A stretch of DNA of 64,000 nucleotides from Rhynchopus sp. YZ270_cl-10 (GCA_964035575.1 OZ037862.1:310001-374000), one strand, 5' to 3'; shown: positions 20,914-30,886, counted from the first letter of the stretch. Translations and numbers: made by a program. Notes: a model not told the origin generated them from the sequence alone.

Positions 20914-22045
20914 AAACTGGTAGGGAACAAGAAGCGCCGCAGGCGCACGGTACCCAACTTTTTTTTTTGTACCTTTTCTCCACTTTCTTTTGATTGCACG
21001 AGTTGATTGCTCTCCACGGTGGGGTCATATGTGTCCAAAAACACTCTAAGGTACTATTATTCTGAAATAAGATTCAATGGTTTCTTAAGGAATCCTCATA
21101 TCGTGATATCTCTGAAAACCCTCGAAAACGAACCCCGCCGGAGGCGGCTTTTTTTTATACACATGTGCGCAAAAATACTTTTTTCTTGCTTATTTCGCAC
21201 ATTTGGGAGCACGGGACCCCAACATTTTTTTCCCTGGTCACTTTTTCCCAGACAGAAGTGCCCTACCTACCTTCCCCCTTAGGCGAAAAAAAAGTGCGGC
21301 AACCGGGAAAATTTGGTCGGTAAAAAAAGTGCGGCATTTCCAAAATCTCAAATCCTAAAATCGAAACTCAGATTTAGGAAATAGCCTGCAGGTGTGTGAA
21401 ACTTTTTTTTTTTTTTTTGAAAAAAAAAAAAAAAAAAGGTGAGAGAGCGCTGTCTGTTGATGTTAGCGAAATGCCGGAGTAGATGATGGTAATAGAGTAA
21501 CACTCAGTATCGGATGCCATCTGTGATAGTATATTTTTTATTTAAAAAGGGGGGGAAAAGAGGGGAAAGAGAGAAGGGAGGGAAGAGAGGGAAGAGGGCA
21601 GCACATAAACTCCGTCTCATCAGCGAAACACTATTGAGACGCCGACCGGAGTTGATAGGTCCTACCCCACTTTGTTGCTATCAAAAAAAAAAAAGAAGAA
21701 AAGAAGAAAAGAAGAAAAAAAAAGACCGAAATTAGTGGAAAAAAAGGAAAACAAAATTTTCTAAGATGGATGAACAGCCAAAATCACCCTAATACATCCA
21801 TCTTAACGAAAAGAAAACAACATGATTGGGGGGGAAGAAAAAAAAATGTGGGGGTCAAACAAAACGAGACAATCTTTATCAGACCGCAACGAATATTTGG
21901 GCCACAGAAAAAAGAAATCAATAAGATGACGTTATCCTCACCTCTTTTGGGATTCTCCTAATACCCACTTTTCTTCGAGAATGGGTAGGGAGCGGAACAG
22001 TAACTCCCTTTATTTTTCCACATTTTTTCCATTTTTTTTCCTTCT

Positions 22046-23884
22046 CTAACTGGACACCGCGGTCTCAACTCTGTCGACGCAGGAGTAAAATCCGTTTTTG
22101 TCACATTCAGCAAATGCAGGGTCACTTGCACCCAGACCCTTCAAGGAGCTCTGGAATCTCACGAAGCACTGTTTGTCTGTTGTCCCCGAGAACCAATGGG
22201 ACGGGGGCGAATCAAGCAGCTTGGCCCTCTCGAGGAACACGAACCCTCTGTACGCCACCGCGTTGAAGAGGTACGGCGTCTTTGGAATGCCGACACCATC
22301 GAGCGGGACCGACATGGGAGTGTCAATCGGGTTGTAAACGTACGCGGCAGCGCTGTGACCCACATCCTCATGCACCCAGGACAGCCACACCATGAGGGTC
22401 TTCAGGACGTTCACCAAACCCTCCTTGGTCAATGTCTCTCCAGCCCACTCCGGGGTCAGCGCCACAGAGCGCGCGAGGGAAGGCATATGCTGCTTCATCC
22501 CGGTGTACCACTCTGCAAGGTTGCCGTCTGCGGCGATGGCCTCATCGGTGTTCAATCCGTTTGCATCCAACCAGCAGCGAATCATCTCCTCGAACAGACG
22601 CTGCACGGTGAGGGTTCTGTAGTGCCACCTCCAGATCGGGGTCTCTCCGTTGGGGCCTGCCTCTGAGAGTGCGGACGGCATGTTGCGCACTGCGGCGTAG
22701 TTCTCCATATCCATCTCTGCGAGAGACAGCGGGTTGGTTCTGATCGAGTCATCCATGAGACGAAGCTGTTCCTCCATGACGAGAGGGGCGAGGGAGAACT
22801 CAGCAGCACGGTAGTCGAAGAGGAGACGGAGGTTGTCGTTGGTGGCCTGAATGGAACGGTGGATGAAAGGGTCAAGGACACGGCGGATGGAGTGGTCTGG
22901 GTCCTCAGAGAAGTAGTCGATTGTGACCGCCTGGGTGACGCTGCTCATCTCCAAATGAAGGTTTTTAACGTGCATGACAAGGTTCGTCATGCTCATAAGA
23001 GAGGAAATGAAGACCTTCTCAGCAAACCTCCATCCCACCAAACGGGACGCAGCGAATCCGGCGTTGACGGTAACGTCGTCGGAGACGGGGTAGTAGACAA
23101 CCCCATCGGTGTGGGTGATGGTTTGGGTTTCAAACATCCTCTTCACGGTGTTCAGCTTGAATGTCGCAATACCACCGAGCTTCGCGAAGTTGTTCAAAGG
23201 CTCGTATTGACTCATGAAGGAGAGGTCAATAGTGTATGTGTCGTCTGCTGCGTTGTGTGTCAGATGTGCGCCAAAGACGGAGTCGGTGACCAAAACACCA
23301 AGGGTGTCGATGGTGTTGTACTTAACGCTCTGAAGGTGCTGGACGATGTCGTGTCCGTGCACGCCGTTGCTTGCGTATTTGATTTCGTGAGACTCCATGT
23401 AGGTAAACCCATCCCAGGTGTATTCGTGGATCCCGGCATTGTCGTAGGAGAAGCGGTCTTCGACGTCGTTAACGTTGTTCATTGGTTCGGAGCCGAGGGC
23501 GCGGAGTGATGCGACGCCGTTTTTGAGGTATTTTGCGCCGGATGCGTGGCGTTCGTTGTCCTCCCAGGACGGAACGTTGCGGCCTGTGAAGTATTGGTCA
23601 AAGAAAGCCATAGGGAACTCCTTGCCAAAGACCTCCTTCGCGTAGTCACCGTAGGAAATGATGCCGACCTTCTCACCGCGTTTGGCTTCATTGAATTTGT
23701 TCCCGGTACGCACAAACCAACCACGCATCCCAGGAATCTCAAACCCATCCACAAAGTTAAAGTAGTGGAACAAAAACGACGGCCCCTTCTGCACCAAATT
23801 CGACATCACAGAAGACTCCGCGTGGACGGTGGTGATGCTGACGCAGGCGAGCATCGCCAACATAGCGAATGTGCTCATACGCAT
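22046..23884 (-). CDS. LOX: Secreted lipoxygenase-like protein
   Basis: A single exon of 612 residues. The ATG at 23884 is preferred over an upstream in-frame ATG (24046) because it opens a clean signal peptide (MRMSTFAMLAMLACVSITT, cleavage near HA-ES at 22-23). The lipoxygenase catalytic fold is visible: PMAFFDQYFTGRNVP (91-105) matches the substrate-channel start; H305 and H310 give the His-x4-His iron pair; DPDHSIRRVLDPFIHRSIQA (328-347) matches the conserved helix after it. H505 in WVHEDVGHSAAAYV is the likely third iron His, in the HE-x-VG form of atypical lipoxygenases. No N-terminal PLAT domain fits in this length, and the chain ends AVSS, not in the usual iron-binding Ile. Predicted to oxygenate polyunsaturated fatty acids outside the cytosol or in a vesicle; activity unproven because of the C-terminus. 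Confidence 0.85.
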   Translation of the reverse strand: MRMSTFAMLAMLACVSITTVHAESSVMSNLVQKGPSFLFHYFNFVDGFEIPGMRGWFVRTGNKFNEAKRGEKVGIISYGDYAKEVFGKEFPMAFFDQYFTGRNVPSWEDNERHASGAKYLKNGVASLRALGSEPMNNVNDVEDRFSYDNAGIHEYTWDGFTYMESHEIKYASNGVHGHDIVQHLQSVKYNTIDTLGVLVTDSVFGAHLTHNAADDTYTIDLSFMSQYEPLNNFAKLGGIATFKLNTVKRMFETQTITHTDGVVYYPVSDDVTVNAGFAASRLVGWRFAEKVFISSLMSMTNLVMHVKNLHLEMSSVTQAVTIDYFSEDPDHSIRRVLDPFIHRSIQATNDNLRLLFDYRAAEFSLAPLVMEEQLRLMDDSIRTNPLSLAEMDMENYAAVRNMPSALSEAGPNGETPIWRWHYRTLTVQRLFEEMIRCWLDANGLNTDEAIAADGNLAEWYTGMKQHMPSLARSVALTPEWAGETLTKEGLVNVLKTLMVWLSWVHEDVGHSAAAYVYNPIDTPMSVPLDGVGIPKTPYLFNAVAYRGFVFLERAKLLDSPPSHWFSGTTDKQCFVRFQSSLKGLGASDPAFAECDKNGFYSCVDRVETAVSS

Positions 23885-23993
23885 TTTAGGGTTAAAAAAC
23901 CTCTCAGAGGCCGAAGAGAGAAATATACTGTAGGAGTGGGTGTTGGGGATGGAGGGTGGGGTGATGATATCTTCTGACATTGTCACGTCAGTG

Positions 23994-24078
23994 CATGGTG
24001 TTGGTGTCCACCCTAAGGTACAGCTGGTTAGGTACCAGAGGTACACTGTTCACGCGAGAGCGTATTTCAAGTCAACCT
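23994..24078 (-). repeat. Family B repeat, inverted, upstream of the lipoxygenase gene
   Basis: GGTGTCCACCCTAAGGTACA and GCGTATTTCAAGTCAACC are the reverse complement of family B. Confidence 0.75.
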
Positions 24079-24194
24079 TTTTAACTCAGACAGCATTCGC
24101 CAGTTACTGGGAAGATCAATTAGGACAGCCCTTACAAGGCACATACCGAAGTCGCCAGGTGTGAGTACATCTTCGTGGTATTACATCTGATAAA

Positions 24195-24362
24195 ATAGAA
24201 ACTTAACACTCATCACACGATAAAACCCATGGGAGACAGGTTGTGGTGAACGCACAACACCTCGACCTGTTTTGGTGAGGAGTGGCTCTGCAGCGCGGTT
24301 CGTCCCTAGAACCGCGAAGTGTGTTCAAAGTGCGTTGTTTCTATTTCCTCCTTCATGAGGTG
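24195..24362 (+). repeat. Family C repeat
   Basis: Full copy from ATAGAAACTTAACACTCATC to TTTCTATTTCCTCCTTCATG. Its ends ATAGAAAC and GTTTCTAT are a short inverted pair. Confidence 0.8.
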
Positions 24363-24743
24363 ACAAAAAGAAAAGTGGATCAAAGCGTCGGATAGAAGCT
24401 AAAAACTGTCTCAAAATGCAAAGTGGAGTAAAAAAAAGGTGGCGTTTTGTTTCTCTTTCCTTGCATAAGTCTTTTTTTTGTCCCATCTCCCCCCTTTTTT
24501 TTGAGGCCGACAAAATAGGTTTTCGGGGCGAAAAAAATGCATGCGTCTTTAAATAAGAATAGTTTGTAAGATGAGCCTAAGCTCTCAGCTATAAAACGGA
24601 TCGCTTTAAAGGGACGCTGAAAACAGAGAAAATTGTATGTCAGGAATCGGCCAACGTTTGTTTTTATTTTTTGTTGTTGTAGTCTGGGCAAGCAAACATG
24701 CACAAACCTTTTTTTTTTTTTTTGGGAGGAAAAGAAAACAAAG
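24363..24743. other. Intergenic, no gene seen
   Basis: A diverged family A copy (TTTGTAAGATGAGCCTAAGC) lies at about 24568-24600. Otherwise A/T tracts. Confidence 0.4.
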
Positions 24744-25682
24744 CAGGCCTAATGCTAACCGTTGGTTCGTCGGTTCACTTTTATTTATTATTTTTTTTTT
24801 TTATCCGTTGGTTCGTCGGTTCACCCTTAAAAATGGGGGTTTTTTGGGATGGGGGGTTCTCTGCCTGTGGTATGCCGTGGGTACCTTGGTCCTGGAGATG
24901 TGGGCGCCTGCGCCCGCATCTTCAGGAGGAAGGGAGATTAAAAGAAGGACACAGCGGTGCATACTGCGGCCCCCACCACTGGGTTCAAGGAGGAGGAGGG
25001 TCTGTCAGTCGACGAGACATCGAGTGTTGGAGAAGTTCTGCTCTGATACAGAGAGCGGTGTTGCATCTGTTGATGTTAAAGAGGAAAGCGAAGATGGCGA
25101 TTGCGATGGCGGTGGCAGTGACGATGGAGACTTGTTTCAGGGATTCAATGATGCACCCCCCTTGCCGGCAAAAATAAAAAAAGTAGCCTACCGTGCGCCT
25201 GCGGCGCAGCTCAAAACCTGGCAGCCCACAGCCCTCTACCATAGTTTGGCTGTAAAAATGTTCGGTTTTAGGTCACAATTTTTGAAATGTTGCGTACCGT
25301 GGCTTCGCCAGAAAGTTTTGATGTCAATCGCCGTTTCTTCTTGTGCTGAGGGAAGGTTTGGTTCACTAGAGAGAACCTAGTGCGACGGCTTGACGTGGAA
25401 AAACGTGAGAAAAGGGTTGGTTTGGTTCTTGATGTACGTTACCATCCCACGTCATCACGTATTTACGCAAAATGAACGGACCTTTTCGCGCGGAGCGCAA
25501 AAAAATTTTGTTGACCCCTTTTTGGACATATCTTCACGATTTTGGGGAAATTTTTTTTTCATGAAGATAAGCGAAAACCCTGGACCCCTTCCCGGAGGGA
25601 AATTTTTTTTTTTCGCTTTTTTTTTTTTTTTTTCCGTTGGTTCACTTTTTCCCCCCCTCCCCCAAAGTTAGCATTAGGCCTG
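24744..25682. mobile_element. hAT-like non-autonomous DNA element
   Basis: Perfect 16-bp inverted ends CAGGCCTAATGCTAAC / GTTAGCATTAGGCCTG, flanked by the 8-bp direct repeat AAACAAAG at 24736-24743 and 25683-25690. Subterminal CCGTTGGTTCGTCGGTTCAC is repeated. It carries the GTGCGCCTGCGGCGC plus GTTGCGTACCGTGGCTTCGC core at about 25192-25312, nearly identical to 7428-7562. The 939-bp interior has no transposase that I recognise. Confidence 0.9.
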
Positions 25683-26026
25683 AAACAAAGAATGATAAAA
25701 ACCCCAGTTGTATTTTTGCCTAAAAAAAATGCAACAAAAAATATAAAAAGAAAAATGTACCCTAAGCCTCTCAATGCTTAGTCATAAAATAAAACTGAAG
25801 TTTGATAACACAAAACACGCCTCAAGAAAGGCAGACCCAAAAAAAAAAAACTTGAAAATGAGTGGACCTCACTAAGGAAGGGACTAACTCACATCAAACC
25901 AAAAAAAACGCAAAACAAAAAAATTTGAAATCCAACCACAGATCGATACGTTCTGATAACCTCCCTAAATTATCACCCTATTTTCCCCTCCCTGTGTATA
26001 ATGAAAAAAAAATTTCCATAAAAATC
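25683..26026. other. 3' flank of the thermospermine synthase-like gene
   Basis: A/T-rich, with a family A-like remnant at about 25757-25787 (CCTAAGCCTCTCAATGCTTA). Confidence 0.4.
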
Positions 26027-26986
26027 TTAGTCAGAGGTCGACTTCGACTCCTTGGTGTAGGCGGACACTCCCGAGGTGTGGGTGAGGAAGATGGCGGGTT
26101 TGTCCTCGGAGAGAACACGGTCCTCGGCGGCAAGGTTCTTGCGGACCTGCTTGTTGAGGGCGAAGAGGCCGGTGAAGGACTCGCTGTCGAGGAATTTAAG
26201 CTCTCCAGTAATACGCTCTGCGATGCGCTTGTCAAGCTCCTCTCCGGAGACCTTGGCCATCTCTGCGTCGTCGTATCCGATGACGAATCCCCACTCATCC
26301 GCGAAGGAGTAGATCGACTGGCAGTACGCCTTGGTCACAGAGAACACCTGCTTGATGGTGTTGTGCACCGGGGAGAACACTGCCTGGTGCTGCTTCACTC
26401 CGGCACCCGATGCCTGGGTGACGAGGATACCTCCGGGGTTGAGCTTGCTCTTGCACATCTCGTAGAACTCCTTGCAGTACAGCCAGTAGCATGGTCCGCC
26501 CTCAAGGGGGTCGTCGAGGTCCATGATGATGACATCGTATTTGATCTCTGACTTGAGGAGCTGCACCTTGCAGTCGTCGATGATGAGGTCCAGGCGCGGG
26601 TCCGCGAAGGCCTCCTTGTTCTCCTCAAGGTGCTCCTGGCAGAACTTCACAACGTCACCGTCAATGTCCACCATGACACACTTCTCAACGGTCTTATGGC
26701 GGAGCACCTCTCTCGCAGTCGACCCCTCCCCTCCTCCGCCAATGAACACATTCTTCGGGTTCGGGTGCGCAAGCAGTGCCGGGTGCACAAGAGACTCGTG
26801 GTAAATGTACTCATCCAGCTGGCTCGACTGAATCAGTCCGTCGATGATAAGGATCTTGCCGAAGGGGGTGGTGTCGCAGACGTCGACCTTCTGGAACTTC
26901 GACTGCGTGCTGTTCAGCACCTTCTCCAGACGGTACGAGAAGCGCAGACCCTCCTCCAGATCCTCAACAACCCAGATGTTGCTCAT
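26027..26986 (-). CDS. ACL5: Thermospermine/spermidine synthase-type aminopropyltransferase
   Basis: A single exon of 319 residues. It transfers an aminopropyl group from decarboxylated S-adenosylmethionine to a polyamine. The nucleotide-binding loop FIGGGGEGSTAREVLRHKTV (81-100) is followed by the acidic VDID (106-109). The catalytic region DVIIMDLDDPLEGGPCYWLY (151-170) has the EGGPCY-LY form typical of plant and algal thermospermine synthases (ACL5 type) rather than the SSDP-GPA form of ordinary spermidine synthases. The N-terminal beta domain includes FGKILIIDGLIQSSQLDEYI (42-61) and the YHE motif. Product specificity is inferred from these motifs only. An AG acceptor candidate lies at 27016-27017, 29 nt before the ATG. 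Cytosolic; no targeting peptide seen. Confidence 0.92.
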   Translation of the reverse strand: MSNIWVVEDLEEGLRFSYRLEKVLNSTQSKFQKVDVCDTTPFGKILIIDGLIQSSQLDEYIYHESLVHPALLAHPNPKNVFIGGGGEGSTAREVLRHKTVEKCVMVDIDGDVVKFCQEHLEENKEAFADPRLDLIIDDCKVQLLKSEIKYDVIIMDLDDPLEGGPCYWLYCKEFYEMCKSKLNPGGILVTQASGAGVKQHQAVFSPVHNTIKQVFSVTKAYCQSIYSFADEWGFVIGYDDAEMAKVSGEELDKRIAERITGELKFLDSESFTGLFALNKQVRKNLAAEDRVLSEDKPAIFLTHTSGVSAYTKESKSTSD

Positions 26987-27777
26987 TGTGGTTTTGTTTG
27001 TTTTTTTTATGATACCTACAATGGTGTGAAATGATGAGAATAAAAAGAGAATTTGACTTCAAAATACAAACTGTGCGAGTGGAGGTTTGTCCGCTGGAAT
27101 TGTGGGAATGGTTGTTGACGGATCGCATAGTAGTAATGTTGTGCCAGTAGTGGTGGTCACACTGATTTGTCCACAAGGAGCGGTACGTCCACAGCTCAGG
27201 AAAAAATATGACAGACCAACCCCACAAAAGGAGAACTGTTGCACCTACCCTGTGAGACAGTTCCTTTTGCTAATAGAAATGTGAAAATTGATGAGGGGGA
27301 AGATGTGTCGCTTTTTCAGTGGATTATGGTTACTGTAAACTGGGGGAAAGGGCAGGGGAGGAAATCTGGGTAAATTAGAGGGGGAAAGCAATCCTGGCAA
27401 AACAAAACAAAAAAAAATTGACTTCAAATACAAAACCCATCTGACCACCTTGGTACCCTGCCAGGTGCGCCCGGGGGGTGGACACCCCCCCTCCAACCAT
27501 GCAGTCCTACATCCATTTTGTGGTCTACATTTGATATTCACCACTCTCCCACTTCCACTCAATCAGATGAACGGGGATCATTGGAGAACAAATTTTTGGC
27601 GTCTCTGTTAGTAGCGCTGTCTACTGCAGGCGACAGCAACTTAAGTCCCCTTAAGTCTGTGATGGGTCCGGTTGGGGTCCTCTGCAAAAGAAAGAAAACA
27701 AAAAACTAGGTTAATGGGAGCGGGAAGAACGGTAATGTTAAGTTTTGTTTTTGTTTGTTGTCGATAGCGTTGATCTA
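26987..27777. other. Intergenic with a family B copy
   Basis: No gene recognised. The likely acceptor for the gene at 26027-26986 is at 27016-27017 (CACACCATTGTAG). G-rich stretch 27320-27395. Confidence 0.45.
27418..27534 (+). repeat. Family B repeat
   Basis: TTGACTTCAAATACAAAACC, GGGTGGACACCCCCCCTCC and CATTTTGTGGTCTACATTTG. Confidence 0.7.
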
Positions 27778-29631
27778 TCAACGACTCGGCGCGAATGCAG
27801 CCCTTCTTGCTGCAGGAGCATCTGGGGGTTTTGGCTTGGAGAAAGGACGTCCTGTTACATCTGTTTGCGTTGCCCTGCAACGCGCGCCAGTAGCTTGCGC
27901 TATGGCCTCTTGTTCAGCTTCGGATTTCCGGTTGCGTTCTTGCATGGTGGCTTCGCGGTGGAGCTTTTTTTGTTTTTCTTGTTGGAATTCTTCTGCAATG
28001 CGTTTTGCGAAGTCGCGTCGGCTTTCTTTGCGTTTGCCGTCTTCTTTGAAGCGGCGAGCTTCTTCCTTGGCAGCTTCATGCTTTGCAGCAACATCACGCT
28101 GCGACATCCGATCATACAAATTCGCAGCCTGCTTTGGTGGGTTCTTCTGAAACCCTGGACGCTGCTTCGCCTCCCCCGCCTTCTGCCTCACGATGTTCTC
28201 TGCCATGTGCACAGCCTCCTCCTTCGACACCCCAAACAGATTGTCCTTCTTCTGGTTCTTTGCCTCAAAATTTCTTTGATTAGCCAGCTCCTCTCGCTCC
28301 CGCTTTTGCTGTGCCATCGATTTTCCGGTAGCCTGCGGGCTTTGTACACAAACTCCTGGAGTAGAAGGCGAAGGACCCCCCCATTTCAGCCCGTCTGCAA
28401 CAGGAGCGTCAGACATAGCTTGTTGCCAGCCAGATTTTTTGAGGGGTCCACGCTCTGCAGCCCATTTGACGTCACCTATATCGGCTTCGCTAAGACACTG
28501 TTGGAAAGCAGTCTTTTTAAGGGTACCGCGCGCTGGAGAGGCCCATTTTGGATCGTTCAATTCTTCTGCGCTGCGTTGAAAGGCGGTGCGACGGAGTTTC
28601 CCACGTTGGTTTTCAGGGCATTTGAGGGGGTCATCGATGGGAGTGGTTTCGGCGGTCTTCTTTTTGAGTATTTGACGTTGCTTTGCGGTGAGCTTCCGCG
28701 CTGCGTTTTTATTCAAAAATGTGGATGCCAGTTGGTCAGTTGCATGCGACTCATCCCATGCCATTGTCGAGGTGACACCAGAAGACTCGCCCCGCACATT
28801 CGACGCCATTTTCTTCCCTTTCACCTCTGCTGCAGCCGCAGGCGCTTCCCAGCTGATGGAGGACATCACCCCTTCGCTCTTTTGATTGGAAGAAGCAGGT
28901 TTCGCCTTGCCCCGTGGTGCGGTAAAGGCGCTGCTGGACCCAGCGGCGCCGCTGAAGTTGGTAGGTGTGGCAGCGTTGCGCATGGACTGCACGCCCTTCA
29001 CGCTGGAGACGACAGTAGGGGTGGTGGTGGCAGGTGGTGTCGCAGGAGATGCGTTCGTGCCAAAGGCGCCGAAGCCAAAGACGCCACTCTCGCGGCGTGC
29101 GGTGGGCCCGATCTTCTTCCCCAGGCGGCGCTCCTGAGGTGGGGTTGCGGGGGTGGGGTGCTGGGGGTGTTGCTGTTGGTGTGGTTGGTACTGTTGTTGT
29201 TGGTATTGTTGGTGTGGTGGCTGTCCTTGCTGTTGTTGGTGTTGTTGCTGGTCCTGCTGTTGAAACTGATGTTGTGGCTGTTTCTGTTGAAACTGTTGTT
29301 GTTGGTATTGTTGGTGTTGTGGCTGCCCTTGTTGTTGTTGTTGCTGCTGCGGTTGGTAGTGTTGTTGCTGGTCCTGCTGTTGAAACTGTTGCTGTGGCTG
29401 TTGCTGGTGTTGCTGCTGGTATTGTTGCTGCTGTTGATACTGCTGTTGTGGCTGTTTCTGTTGATACGGCTGCTGTTGGAATTGCTGCTGCGGCTGTTGC
29501 TGGTACTGATGCTGCTGCGGCTGTTGGTACTGCTGTCCTTGGTACTGCTGCTGAGGCATCTGCCCACCCACCCCCATCTGCTCTCCGGGGAACGAAAAAC
29601 CGGACATTGGTGTCCCGGCGAAGGACGGCAT
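27778..29631 (-). CDS. Gln-rich protein with three short internal repeats, function unknown
   Basis: A single exon of 617 residues. Residues about 25-190 are an imperfect Q/P/Y/H tract (mixed CAA and CAG codons), a low-complexity region of the type found in RNA-binding or scaffold proteins. Residues about 340-420 carry three repeats 25-26 residues apart: GKLRRTAFQ, GTLKKTAFQ and GPLKKSGWQ, each followed by an acidic stretch and KW. Residues about 440-590 are strongly charged and helical (QQKREREELANQRNFEAKNQ; KRKESRRDFAKRIAEEFQQE), suggesting a coiled coil, with a basic Pro/Ala-rich end. No known domain recognised. The start lies only 7 nt after a very strong pyrimidine-AG (29639-29640), which fixes it. 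The antisense frame is an artefact of codon bias. Confidence 0.85.
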   Translation of the reverse strand: MPSFAGTPMSGFSFPGEQMGVGGQMPQQQYQGQQYQQPQQHQYQQQPQQQFQQQPYQQKQPQQQYQQQQQYQQQHQQQPQQQFQQQDQQQHYQPQQQQQQQGQPQHQQYQQQQFQQKQPQHQFQQQDQQQHQQQQGQPPHQQYQQQQYQPHQQQHPQHPTPATPPQERRLGKKIGPTARRESGVFGFGAFGTNASPATPPATTTPTVVSSVKGVQSMRNAATPTNFSGAAGSSSAFTAPRGKAKPASSNQKSEGVMSSISWEAPAAAAEVKGKKMASNVRGESSGVTSTMAWDESHATDQLASTFLNKNAARKLTAKQRQILKKKTAETTPIDDPLKCPENQRGKLRRTAFQRSAEELNDPKWASPARGTLKKTAFQQCLSEADIGDVKWAAERGPLKKSGWQQAMSDAPVADGLKWGGPSPSTPGVCVQSPQATGKSMAQQKREREELANQRNFEAKNQKKDNLFGVSKEEAVHMAENIVRQKAGEAKQRPGFQKNPPKQAANLYDRMSQRDVAAKHEAAKEEARRFKEDGKRKESRRDFAKRIAEEFQQEKQKKLHREATMQERNRKSEAEQEAIAQATGARCRATQTDVTGRPFSKPKPPDAPAARRAAFAPSR

Positions 29632-29638
29632 GAGGAGA

Positions 29639-29640
29639 CT
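29639..29640 (-). promoter_or_regulatory. Candidate spliced-leader acceptor AG, Gln-rich gene
   Basis: CCTTTCTTCCTGCTGCTTTG then CGTTAG, 7 nt before the ATG: the tightest spacing in the window. Confidence 0.65.
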
Positions 29641-30013
29641 AACGCAAAGCAGCAGGAAGAAAGGGGAAAAACTTGACTTGGAAAAGGCTAAGGGAGGGGG
29701 GTGGTATGTGTAAATATGTGTTGCTTTTTTGTCTGAAGAGTGATAATGCGAAGGGGTTACACCTCCACGGAAAAGCCACCGTTTAAATACAGCTCAACAC
29801 TGAATAGCCTGCAAATAAGACCCCCCACACTTTTTTTAAAATAAAATCCGGACGCACACCTACGCCCTTCCACACAACGCCCGTTCTTCTACCCAAACCC
29901 CTAACCCGGTAATTCCCCACCCCCCCATCCCACCCCCCATCCCAACACCACCCCCCCCCTCCACCCTCCTCAAAAGGATTCGGGGGGAATTCTCTGAGTT
30001 TTGTGAAACAAAA
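29641..30013. other. Intergenic, no gene seen
   Basis: Pyrimidine/C-rich stretch 29870-29970 and short purine runs. This is the 3' flank of the zinc-binding protein gene. Confidence 0.4.
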
Positions 30014-30478
30014 CTACCATTCTTCTCCGAGCATCCATCCGAAGCGATGTCTTGCGTCGTATTGTGTTACACCCTTTCCGGTCATAGGACGCGGGTCGGG
30101 CTCCCAGCCTGGGGGTGGCGAATGAGACTCTTCGTGATGTTTGAAGGCGGATTGGAGCGTGGGGTCACGACGGTATTCTTCGTACGTAAAGTCAAAGTAG
30201 GTGTGGCACCAAGGGCAGCGTACTCTATTCTCAAGCGGTTTCCTGCTGTCCCCTTTGCGTTGGTGGAAATGGCGTGCATGCCGGTTCACCTCCCTCAAGT
30301 TGTTGTACCGAGGTACGGAAAACCCCTCCGTGGCGTGCGAGTGGTACACCCCGTCTTGTCGGTGCTCCTTCACAGCCTTCATACCTGGTACATAGTCGGT
30401 GCTTGTTCGTGCCGAGACCTTATGGGGTAAAGGGGCGGATATATGAAACCGCAGGAGCACACCTCCGCACCGCAACAT
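30014..30478 (-). CDS. Small putative mitochondrial zinc-binding protein
   Basis: 154 residues, single exon. The N-terminus (MLRCGGVLLRFHISAPLPHK) is basic, hydrophobic and free of acidic residues, as in mitochondrial targeting peptides. C88-x2-C91 (RCPWCHTYFDF) followed by H115 and H119 (KHHEESH) suggests a single C2H2-type zinc site. The C-terminus is rich in Pro, Gly and Trp (PPPGWEPDPRP, GWMLGEEW). I do not recognise the family. The next gene upstream on the strand is a mitoribosomal protein, so a mitoribosomal or respiratory-complex role is possible but only inferred. The start is supported by TCATCTTATCTCAG ending 21 nt upstream. Confidence 0.7.
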   Translation of the reverse strand: MLRCGGVLLRFHISAPLPHKVSARTSTDYVPGMKAVKEHRQDGVYHSHATEGFSVPRYNNLREVNRHARHFHQRKGDSRKPLENRVRCPWCHTYFDFTYEEYRRDPTLQSAFKHHEESHSPPPGWEPDPRPMTGKGVTQYDARHRFGWMLGEEW

Positions 30479-30499
30479 TATTTATTTCAATTTTTAATC

Positions 30500-30501
30500 C
30501 T
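30500..30501 (-). promoter_or_regulatory. Candidate spliced-leader acceptor AG, zinc-binding protein gene
   Basis: CTCTCGTCTCATCTTATCTC followed by AG; 21-nt leader remnant. Confidence 0.6.
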
Positions 30502-30886
30502 GAGATAAGATGAGACGAGAGGAGAGGAGATGAGAGGAGAGGAAGGAGGAGGCACAGCAGAGAATTTAAGCCGGGCCCCCGGTCCCTGGGTCAAGGTCCT
30601 GGTCCAGGTCAAGGTCCCGGGTCCCAGTCCGGCTGAGAATAACCGGGTCCCGGGTCCCCGAGTCTTATTCTCTGCTGTGGAGGGAGGGGGTGAGAGGCCT
30701 CAACGCTAATTTTTTTTGGCAAAAAAAAAAAGAGCATCAGCCTCAGCCTGGGGTGAAATTCCAAAAATATCCCATTTTTTTTTTTTCGAATTCGAGAGCA
30801 CAATAATAAGGTGCTTAAAACCCCCCCTCCCACCCCCCGCCACCCCATTTTCCCCCCCCAAAAAAAAAGTCCCTCCCAAAAAAAAA
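30502..30886. other. Intergenic with GGTCC-rich sequence
   Basis: 30570-30665 is a run of degenerate GGTCCC/GGTCAA units, similar in style to 37330-37560. The rest is C-rich and A-rich 3' flank of the bL27m gene. Confidence 0.5.

Larger units (their letters stand above)
18686..22045. other. Intergenic, repeats only
   Basis: GT microsatellite at 18874-18888, a long A run at 19344-19380, a purine-rich stretch at 21550-21600, and repeats listed separately. At 20932-21260 there is a copy of the GCGCCGCAGGCGCACGGTAC region of the element at 1492-2039. Confidence 0.45.

Noticed and set aside
27745-29676. 643-codon plus-strand frame opposite the Gln-rich gene
   Set aside because: Leu/Val/Trp-rich translation of the antisense of a CAG/CAA-rich coding region.
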